Shown piece by piece: positions 7,133 through 13,882 of a DNA stretch of 40,931 nucleotides. A model generated the notes under the pieces. It was not told where the DNA came from. It saw nothing but the letters and a program-made list of their open reading frames with translations, and ran no database searches. Both the position numbers and the translations under genes were made by a program. This DNA is from an uncultured bacterium (GTDB taxonomy: Bacteria > Vulcanimicrobiota > Xenobia > Xenobiales > Xenobiaceae). The stretch covers positions 1-40,931 of the forward strand of contig CAKUBG010000023.1 in the NCBI GenBank assembly GCA_934636825.1, written 5' to 3'. Numbering within the stretch: position 1 is the first letter of the stretch; every line of letters begins with the position of its first letter.

Positions 7133-9028
7133 TCACTCGCTTATTTCTTCTTCAAAAGAGCTGCTTGTGGAAAGCTCTGCAATGGCTGAGGGCGATACTT
7201 GTGGCTCGTCTTTAGTCTTGTCAGGAAGGCCAAGATCCTTAAGTTTAGACAATAAACGCAAATCGTCTACGCTTGTGTAGCACTCTTTGAAGTTTTTTAA
7301 CACTAAAGTGGCACTCACCGAAGGGCCTTCTTTTATAACCAATTGGCTGAGAAGACGCAGGGCAGGCAAATTATGTGGATGCTCTCGCATAATAAGAAAT
7401 ACAGCCAGAAGTGATCTTGCATAGTTCTCTTGCTCGTCTTTCGGTTGTAAGAAAGACATTTCGGCTTTCAATAAATGGTAGTCTGTCGAGCCAAAGCTGC
7501 GTGGTTCGGCTAGAGTATCAAATAATTGATCTATAGGTGCGGGCATTCCCTCGATGTGATTATCTTGCTCATATTTTTTCAAGTTTTTCAGAGCTAAATC
7601 TAAATATTCTTGAGCTTCTTTATGCTTATTAAGTTTTTGTGAAGCCAGATAAGCTTTAAAATGCCACCAGGCTTCTTCCAAAGCGGAATCGAAAGCGACA
7701 TCGTAGGTGCCTTGACGGATAGTGCGTTTGGCCAAAGCTAAGGCATCTTCTGCTTGATCTAAATCCATATGTAATTGCCAAATGGCTCTATCTACGGTAT
7801 TAGGGCCGGACAAGTGGAGTATAGAAAGAGTCATAATAAGACCGGCCAGAGTGGATTGAGCGCTGTCATTTTCAATTTCGCCGCCGGAAACTTCATCAAG
7901 TTCTTCAATTGGCTTCCAAGAAAGTTTTTCTGCTCTTTCCAGATACAGTAGAGCTTGGCGCTTTTGACCTGCACACAAGCAAGCATCGGCAGCTAAAATT
8001 TGCATATACTTTATATCGTGATAAGAATTGGCAGCGTCTTTCAGATTTTTTAAGTGTAAATCCAAAATATCCGGATCAGGTTCAAATTTTTCTTGTTCAT
8101 ACAAACTTGTAATATACGAAACCACGCTTATGTAAGCTTTGACGCCGTCTGTATACCATAAAGGCAAAGCATTTTTGGACAATTTGCTGAGTTCGCTTAT
8201 GCATTGTAAGGCCTTGACTGTATGGTGATTGGCTAAAAAGAGTAAAGAGGCTTCCAACACGAGATAGGGAGTGTAAATATCTACTGCATCTATTTTAGCC
8301 AGCAAATTAGCAGCCGACACGCCTTTTCCCAGAGATTGTTCAAAGTAGGCTCTGCCGAAAGTTAAGTCTACTTCTGTGTAGCGTTGCAAATTGTAAGTTT
8401 CTGCTTCTTTGGCACATTGGCGCAAGCAAATGAAGGCTGCTCTGTTGGCACCGGCCATTTCCAAAGTTTTGGCCAAGGAAATGGAAGTACTGACTCTGGC
8501 GTCGGCATACTTGGCAATATCGGGCATTTTGGCCAAAGCTTCACGTCCCATTAAAGCCGAAGAACAAACATCAAAGTCGCGAGTAATCATGCAACCGATA
8601 CTGCAAAGTTGCCAAGAAGGTTCGCAGAGCATGGCTTTTTTGATGCATAGTTTGGCCAATTTGGGATCGCTGCGTTTTTTTATGCCTGCAGCGAAAATGT
8701 TGGCAAAATGGGATTGAGGCTGGAATTTTAAATAAAGATCAGCAATTTTATCAAAAAATGAGTGTAAGTTGCGCACACTTTGAGCCGATTCGACTTCGTC
8801 GAGATTGATGGCAGCACAAACTAAGGTCTGATTGTAAGCTAAAAAACGTGGCGCTGCTTCCATAATACGCTTGAAGCAACTTTGGGCTTGCTCTAAATCG
8901 CCTTCTTTTACCAGCTCGCTGAAAACGTAATTGATACGTCGCCTAATCAATATTTTAAAATAGATCCAAGCAAAGAATAAAACAATAATAGAAACTATAA
9001 TAGCGATTGCAATAAAGAGAATTTTCAT
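7133..9028 (-). CDS. membrane-anchored TPR-repeat protein
   Basis: The protein has 631 residues from the ATG at 9028. The frame is open to 9187, but that extension runs through the terminator of the upstream lipoprotein gene and the promoter at 9075-9103, so the shorter form is favoured. Residues 3-22 are one transmembrane helix followed by a basic KILIRRR stretch, placing the bulk in the cytoplasm. The rest is alpha-helical with TPR-like helix pairs, e.g. LVKEGDLEQAQSCFKRIMEAAP and DACLCAGQKRQALLYLERAEKL. The acidic C-terminus is Ser/Glu-rich. TPR proteins are scaffolds; the partner is unknown, but the cluster with kinase, FHA and lipoprotein genes suggests an envelope-associated assembly. 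The ribosome binding site is weak. Confidence 0.75.
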   Translation of the reverse strand: MKILFIAIAIIVSIIVLFFAWIYFKILIRRRINYVFSELVKEGDLEQAQSCFKRIMEAAPRFLAYNQTLVCAAINLDEVESAQSVRNLHSFFDKIADLYLKFQPQSHFANIFAAGIKKRSDPKLAKLCIKKAMLCEPSWQLCSIGCMITRDFDVCSSALMGREALAKMPDIAKYADARVSTSISLAKTLEMAGANRAAFICLRQCAKEAETYNLQRYTEVDLTFGRAYFEQSLGKGVSAANLLAKIDAVDIYTPYLVLEASLLFLANHHTVKALQCISELSKLSKNALPLWYTDGVKAYISVVSYITSLYEQEKFEPDPDILDLHLKNLKDAANSYHDIKYMQILAADACLCAGQKRQALLYLERAEKLSWKPIEELDEVSGGEIENDSAQSTLAGLIMTLSILHLSGPNTVDRAIWQLHMDLDQAEDALALAKRTIRQGTYDVAFDSALEEAWWHFKAYLASQKLNKHKEAQEYLDLALKNLKKYEQDNHIEGMPAPIDQLFDTLAEPRSFGSTDYHLLKAEMSFLQPKDEQENYARSLLAVFLIMREHPHNLPALRLLSQLVIKEGPSVSATLVLKNFKECYTSVDDLRLLSKLKDLGLPDKTKDEPQVSPSAIAELSTSSSFEEEISE

Positions 9029-9074
9029 ATTTTTAGGACAAAAAACAATAATAACGGCAAAATATAACGCTTTC

Positions 9075-9103
9075 AATATACTAACAAACGAAAAGACTGT
9101 AAA
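9075..9103 (-). promoter_or_regulatory. promoter of the membrane TPR gene
   Basis: Minus-strand TTTACA (9098-9103), a 17-bp spacer and TATATT (9075-9080) lie downstream of the lipoprotein terminator and 46 bp before the ATG at 9028. Confidence 0.7.
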
Positions 9104-9140
9104 GGGGCAAAATCTGATTGCAAATAGGCTATGGACTATA

Positions 9141-9181
9141 TAAAAAACAGCCGCAATTTTGTGAACAAAAACGGGCTGTTT
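9141..9181 (-). terminator. terminator of the lipoprotein gene and upstream cluster
   Basis: AAACAGCC (9145-9152) and GGCTGTTT (9174-9181) form the stem. On the minus strand it is followed by T residues, 10 nt past the stop at 9191. It likely ends the transcript that starts at the pseudokinase gene. Confidence 0.75.
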
Positions 9182-9190
9182 AGTCAAATA

Positions 9191-9691
9191 TTATTTAGAT
9201 TTTGTAGTTGTTGCTGTCGTAGCTTGTCCTTGAGCTGGAGCGGGTTGTTGAGGAGTTTGAATTTCCGTTTCCGGCAGAGTGTCTATAGCTTTAAGCACTT
9301 CTTCTAATGAAGAATCCAGGCCGGTGAGGGAAGGAATAGAGGGGACAACTTGTTTAGCTACTTCCAGAGAGTCGCGAACCGCTTGAGATTTTTGCTCTTT
9401 GGTGGTCATCATATCGCTTATAGCTGACATAGTTTTGTCAAAGCTGGTTCTGAGCATATCAAGCTTAGTTTTATCTACTCCCTGTTGGTCGTAGGTGCGA
9501 TCTACACATTGAATGCAATAGCTCATAGCTTCTGTCGCGGCGTTGTGTGGAGCATTGGGATCGCGTTTATCATCTACTTGCCCGGAAGCTGCCGGAGGAG
9601 CACCGGGGGGTTGAGGAGAGTTACTCGGCTGGCTAGAGCAAGCTGCTGAAGCAACAGCTAAAAATAAGAGAGCGCAACACAATTTTTTCAT
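9191..9691 (-). CDS. small putative lipoprotein
   Basis: The 166-residue protein has an N-terminal signal sequence (KKLCCALLFLAVASAAC) with a lipobox-like SAAC ending at Cys18. A Ser/Pro-rich linker follows. The helical core (about residues 45-135) contains a CIQC motif. The C-terminus is a Gln/Ala/Thr-rich tail. It is probably anchored to the outer face of the cytoplasmic membrane. The function is not recognisable. The ATG has AAAGG upstream. It is 31 bp after the YfhO-like gene and ends at a terminator, so it is the last gene of that cluster. Confidence 0.65.
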   Translation of the reverse strand: MKKLCCALLFLAVASAACSSQPSNSPQPPGAPPAASGQVDDKRDPNAPHNAATEAMSYCIQCVDRTYDQQGVDKTKLDMLRTSFDKTMSAISDMMTTKEQKSQAVRDSLEVAKQVVPSIPSLTGLDSSLEEVLKAIDTLPETEIQTPQQPAPAQGQATTATTTKSK

Positions 9692-9722
9692 ATTTTTTTA
9701 GGGTACCTTTCTTATGTAATTT

Positions 9723-12131
9723 TCAGCGGCGAACTTCGGAACTGAGCGCCTTTTTCTTGCTAAAGGCGGCCTTTGCTTGCTTGAAGCCTATCCAGGCTTG
9801 CCACAATAACAGGAAGAGGCCAGTCAAGCTCGCTAGACAACCCCAATAAAAGGTTTGAGGGATAAACTCAAATTTTACTGTATGATGTCCGGGGGGAATT
9901 AGGCACCCCATAAAAGCTAAATTGGCCCGGGAAATTGGCAGTTTTTTTTCATCCAGTTTAGCTTGCCAAGCCGGGTAACGATTTTCTGTAAAAAGCAAAG
10001 CTCTTTCTTGAGTTGTATTTACATCCAATTCCAACTCTAAGGAAGTATCTTTTATGATGCGGCAATATTCGCTAGCTTGCAAAGGCAAGGGTCTTGCCTG
10101 ATTTTGAGGCGGCTTGGAAGAAAAATTATAGAACTTCGTCCGTCGCTCGCTTTCTTCGTGTAAAGCCACAAAGTCGCCGTCTTCTATTCTTTGACCGTAA
10201 TCGAGCAAAAATGCATAGGTAGGCATAGTGGGAACACCTTTAACGTATGAAGAGGCTAAATAGGCGCGTGGTTTAGGCTCATTGATTTTATATATGCGTA
10301 AAGGATCGGCTAAGCCGGGCAATTCTGTTTCGCCTACTTCTTCATAGGGAGTGAGATCGGAGTCCACTGCTTTTTCAAAAACTAAGATATGGCTGACATT
10401 TTGTAATTTGTAAAGAATCCGGCTTTTACGATCCAAGCGAATAAGCTTTTGTCCATCTTTTTGGCCAAAGCTTAAAGAGTGTATCGAGTCATTTTGTAAG
10501 GCATCATAATCTGTTAAGCACATGCCGCCTTCAAAAATGGTGCGGTTAATATTTTGTTTTATGCCCCAGAAGACGGCTGAATCCGGAGATAGTGAGTGAA
10601 ATAGCGAAATTATGGCCGCTTGACAATTTTTCCAGCCGCAGTTTTGTACTAAGGCTGCCCAGTGGTTTTGCACAGTAGGGGTAGCCAAGCGAGAAGCTTG
10701 AGCACACATGTCTGCCGTAAGGGGACGGGCAAAGATTGCGGTTGGCAAGTACGCTACGTAAGCGTTGGTTGTCCAATAAAAATTGGCCCAAATTGCAACT
10801 AGCAAAACTATTGAGGTTATAGTGCGAGCGCGTAAAGGCCATTTTTGGGGCCATTTGTCTAACAGAGCTTCGAAACCGCAGCCCATCCACAGAGCGGCTA
10901 TAGTGCCAAAGGGCATAAGAAAACGCGCCGGAAAGCGAAAGAGGCTAAAGCCCGGACATAGCTTCCAAGGCAGCCAGTACAAATATCCCTGAGGGCCCAT
11001 AGCCAACACCAAGAAAATAAGGGTAGCTACGACTATTTCCCAGGGCAAATGGCGGCGGCGCCACAAGGAATAAGGTAGCAATAGTAGCGCCGCCCAGCCC
11101 AGGTAGGGCATAGATTCCCAAAAAACGCCCTCAGTTATAATGTTGCGCTTTAATTCGGCTGCCGATGAGACAGCGGCGGGATTGCCAAACATAAAAGGAT
11201 CAAAAAACAACTTAAAATGTTCCCAAGTGAAAGGAAACATTTTAAGTGAATCCCAACTGTAGATGTGGCCGCGACTAGATTGAGCTGCCAGTTCGGCAGT
11301 GGGTAAAAGTTGCAAGCCGCTGAGGGCGACGCTAATTAAAGCGCCTAAAAGTAAAGCTTTGGCTATGGGCCAAGAAATTTGCCAAAAGTTCCGGCGCGTA
11401 GCGATTAAACGTTTGAGCCAGAGCAAGCAAGCATAAGTTAAAGCGCTCAGGCCGCAAACACAAGTTGCGTGAGGATGGCCGGCTAAAATTTGCATAGTCC
11501 AGCACAGAGCTAAAAGAATGAGGCCGCCTCTGTAGGCTAAAGATGCTGAACAAATTTGGTTTTCAGAGGCGGTAGAGGCAGACTCATTAGCTGTGGGGAT
11601 ATAGGTGCAAATAAGCTTAATGGCACTGAAAGAGAGCGGCAGCCAAACGGCAACTTGGAGCATATTTAGGTGCTTGAGCCTGAAGACAAGGATGGGACTA
11701 AAAGCTATGGTTAAAGCTGTTAAAGCGCTGGCCCAACGGGAAATACCGTGAACACGTCCTAAAACGTAACCTCCGAAGGCGGCCCAGGCCAAGGACGATA
11801 CGATGCTTAAATTGGAAGCCCAAGCTACAGAGAAAAATAGAAAAAGGGGCAGCGTGGTGGGATAAAATACGCCGGCTTGGCCTTCAGCCAGAAGGGGAAA
11901 ACCACAGCCGATTTGTGGACTCCAAAAAGGTAAATTGCCCTCTTTTACAGCTTGAGCTGCCAAATATCGCAGAGGCAAATTCATATCTAACAAATCGGAA
12001 CCGGTGTAGTCTCCGGCATAAATTAGACTGGAAGTAAGCCAAGCTGGGGCAAACAAGAAGGCTGAGGCTGCCAAGGAAAATAGCAAAGCCAGTCCATATT
12101 CGAACAAGTATGGTTTAGATTTAGCGTACAT
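9723..12131 (-). CDS. YfhO-like polytopic membrane protein
   Basis: The 802-residue protein begins with a TM helix, then a GDYTGSDLLDMNLPLRYLAAQAVKEGNLPFWSP loop typical of the YfhO family (Bacillus YfhO is linked to glycosylation of lipoteichoic acid). About a dozen hydrophobic helices in the first 450 residues form a GT-C-like membrane core. A large soluble domain (about 450-750) ends with a Pro/His turn PPGHHTVKFEFIPQTF and a last TM helix (about 762-782), then a basic tail. It probably uses a lipid-linked sugar donor to modify an envelope polymer. It overlaps the cofD-like gene by 11 bp, implying coupled translation. Confidence 0.8.
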   Translation of the reverse strand: MYAKSKPYLFEYGLALLFSLAASAFLFAPAWLTSSLIYAGDYTGSDLLDMNLPLRYLAAQAVKEGNLPFWSPQIGCGFPLLAEGQAGVFYPTTLPLFLFFSVAWASNLSIVSSLAWAAFGGYVLGRVHGISRWASALTALTIAFSPILVFRLKHLNMLQVAVWLPLSFSAIKLICTYIPTANESASTASENQICSASLAYRGGLILLALCWTMQILAGHPHATCVCGLSALTYACLLWLKRLIATRRNFWQISWPIAKALLLGALISVALSGLQLLPTAELAAQSSRGHIYSWDSLKMFPFTWEHFKLFFDPFMFGNPAAVSSAAELKRNIITEGVFWESMPYLGWAALLLLPYSLWRRRHLPWEIVVATLIFLVLAMGPQGYLYWLPWKLCPGFSLFRFPARFLMPFGTIAALWMGCGFEALLDKWPQKWPLRARTITSIVLLVAIWANFYWTTNAYVAYLPTAIFARPLTADMCAQASRLATPTVQNHWAALVQNCGWKNCQAAIISLFHSLSPDSAVFWGIKQNINRTIFEGGMCLTDYDALQNDSIHSLSFGQKDGQKLIRLDRKSRILYKLQNVSHILVFEKAVDSDLTPYEEVGETELPGLADPLRIYKINEPKPRAYLASSYVKGVPTMPTYAFLLDYGQRIEDGDFVALHEESERRTKFYNFSSKPPQNQARPLPLQASEYCRIIKDTSLELELDVNTTQERALLFTENRYPAWQAKLDEKKLPISRANLAFMGCLIPPGHHTVKFEFIPQTFYWGCLASLTGLFLLLWQAWIGFKQAKAAFSKKKALSSEVRR

Positions 12132-13182
12132 GGGAAGGCAATTCCTTGAGTAACAAAGAGGCTAAAGCCCGGCGTTGCGCCGCCGAGGATAATTCCAGAT
12201 TGGCCAAAACGCTATCGATATTCATGTTTAAAAGCGGTTTTTGCAAAGGAGCGTCTTGAGGATCAAGAAAAAATTTGTCTATTAAACCGGAGTATAGTTT
12301 GGCCAATCCAAGCGCGGAAACGGGCAAATTTGCAGCTTGGAGCATGGCGCTGAGAGGCCCTTTGAAAGCTCGGTTTCCCACTAAAGGGCTGACTGCAATT
12401 TTGTAAGCAGAGCTATCTTGCACAGCTTGCTTTACGCCGGGCAAACTCAGAATGGGTAATAAACTTACAAAAGGATTGGAGGGAGCCAGCACTATAAGTT
12501 CGGCTTCAGCAATAAGCTCCAAGAGGCCAGGTAAAGGCTGGGCTGTTTCCAAGCCGCGATAGGTAAAACTTAGAGCTGTAGCTTGAGCTCGGCCTTTAAC
12601 AAAATATTCTTGAAATGGCAAAGCACCTTGGGGAGTATGCACATAAGTGGCAACTTCGTCTAGAGACATCGGCCACAGGCAAGGACTTAAGCCTAAACCT
12701 AGGCAAAGGCGGTGAATAACTTGAGCTAAGTTGAGTCCAAGGCCGAGCCAGTAGGTTCTTTGTAAACTTAAGGATAGATCGGCGTCGCCTACGTTAAACC
12801 AAGTGGGATTGTCCGGCCAGCGTTTCAACATGCTTAGAGCCGACCAAGTGTCGCCTTTGAGGCCCCAGCCTTGTTTTTCGTTATTTAGTTCAGCCAGCGT
12901 ATAAAGATTCGTATCCAGATCGGGACATATTTTTAAGCCCATCCATTTGAGATCGTCACCTGTATTAACCACAATATGTAGTGGTAAAGCTGAACTGTAG
13001 GCCGGGGTAATTGCGGCTGAATCGTCACTTGCAAGAGTGTCTTTTTCCGACAAGTTGCCCTGGTAGTATAAATCGTAGAAGCCCTTTGCCAAGCGGGCTC
13101 CTCCCACGCCGCCGGCTAAAATAAGTGTGCGTGGCAATTTGTAACCGACCGAGAATAGATCATGAGTTTCCGAAGCGGACAA
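12121..13182 (-). CDS. cofD: CofD-type 2-phospholactate (or phosphoenolpyruvate) transferase of the F420 pathway
   Basis: The 353-residue protein opens with LAGGVGGARLAKGFYDL. It then carries the CofD diagnostics VVNTGDDLKWMGLKICPDLDTNLYTLA, GWGLKGDTWSAL, NVGDADLSLSLQRTYWL, PMSLDEVATYVHTPQGALPFQEYFVKGR, LAPSNPFVSLLPILSLPGV and SPLVGNRAFKGP. CofD/FbiA transfers a phospholactyl or PEP-derived moiety to Fo to make F420-0. The related YvcK family of Firmicutes has a different nucleotide loop, so CofD fits better. The usual GDRD motif reads GDAD here. It starts at TTG with GGAG 12 nt upstream, 6 bp after the FHA gene, and overlaps the YfhO-like gene. No other F420 gene is in the window. Confidence 0.82.
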   Translation of the reverse strand: MSASETHDLFSVGYKLPRTLILAGGVGGARLAKGFYDLYYQGNLSEKDTLASDDSAAITPAYSSALPLHIVVNTGDDLKWMGLKICPDLDTNLYTLAELNNEKQGWGLKGDTWSALSMLKRWPDNPTWFNVGDADLSLSLQRTYWLGLGLNLAQVIHRLCLGLGLSPCLWPMSLDEVATYVHTPQGALPFQEYFVKGRAQATALSFTYRGLETAQPLPGLLELIAEAELIVLAPSNPFVSLLPILSLPGVKQAVQDSSAYKIAVSPLVGNRAFKGPLSAMLQAANLPVSALGLAKLYSGLIDKFFLDPQDAPLQKPLLNMNIDSVLANLELSSAAQRRALASLLLKELPSHVR

Positions 13183-13188
13183 TTTATT

Positions 13189-13875
13189 TTATTGCTCCAT
13201 GCCTGAGTGATCGCGAGGATTCCAAACTTGGGTGCTGGGATGGCCCACCGGAATAGTGGGAATAGTGTGCACTTCTGTATCCAGACCGAGACTTTGGGGA
13301 TCGATAGGTTGCATATTAGACACTGGCTCGGGGCCGTTTTGAGGAACAGGACGGCGCGGCCCTTCAAACGTCAAGTTTACATCTCCCAAAGTGATAACGT
13401 CGCCTTCAGCTAAAAGCACTTCATCAATGCGCTGTCCATTTACAAAAGTACCGTTGCTGCTGCCTAAATCGCGTACACGCCAGCCTTCTGCCGAGCGTAC
13501 TACTTCTGCATGACGGCGAGAAATAGAATCGTTACACAGAAGAATATCGGAAGAAATATCGCGCCCGATGATAATTTGCTCTTTGTTTATGGGATAAGGG
13601 GAACGGGCTACTACTCCAGCTGGCTTAAGCCAAGCCCATTGCTGTTGCAAAGAAGGATCCGGCTCACTAGTTTCGTCGGCAATTTTCTTCAGTTTGTGAG
13701 AGACGCCGTAAAAAATGACCGTACCCAACAAAGCTACAAATAGCGACAGTATGATAATAACCAACATACTGTGCGGCAAGTTCAGAGCTTGGGCTAAACT
13801 CGGTGCGATTATCAGACCGAAAGCCAGGCTGGTCATAAAAGCAACCAGACAGTATAGAATGTGCTTAAAAACCAT
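13189..13875 (-). CDS. membrane FHA-domain protein
   Basis: The 228-residue protein has two N-terminal TM helices (about 5-28 and 36-59). A cytoplasmic linker leads to a canonical FHA domain (about 93-180) with IIGRDISSDILL, SISRRHAEVV and DLGSSNGTFVNGQRI; the Arg, Ser, His and Asn of the phosphothreonine pocket are all present. The C-terminus (190-228) is Pro-rich. FHA domains bind phosphothreonine peptides. It lies 7 bp after the Ser/Thr kinase gene, so it is probably a reader or substrate of that kinase at the membrane. The ATG has GAGGAG nine bases upstream. Confidence 0.9.
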   Translation of the reverse strand: MVFKHILYCLVAFMTSLAFGLIIAPSLAQALNLPHSMLVIIILSLFVALLGTVIFYGVSHKLKKIADETSEPDPSLQQQWAWLKPAGVVARSPYPINKEQIIIGRDISSDILLCNDSISRRHAEVVRSAEGWRVRDLGSSNGTFVNGQRIDEVLLAEGDVITLGDVNLTFEGPRRPVPQNGPEPVSNMQPIDPQSLGLDTEVHTIPTIPVGHPSTQVWNPRDHSGMEQ

Positions 13876-13882
13876 CTTATAG

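Noticed and set aside
12121..13182. YvcK-type gluconeogenesis factor
   Set aside because: The conserved blocks, especially NTGDD, PDLDT and PSNPFVS with the internal GWGLKGDTW, match CofD rather than YvcK.
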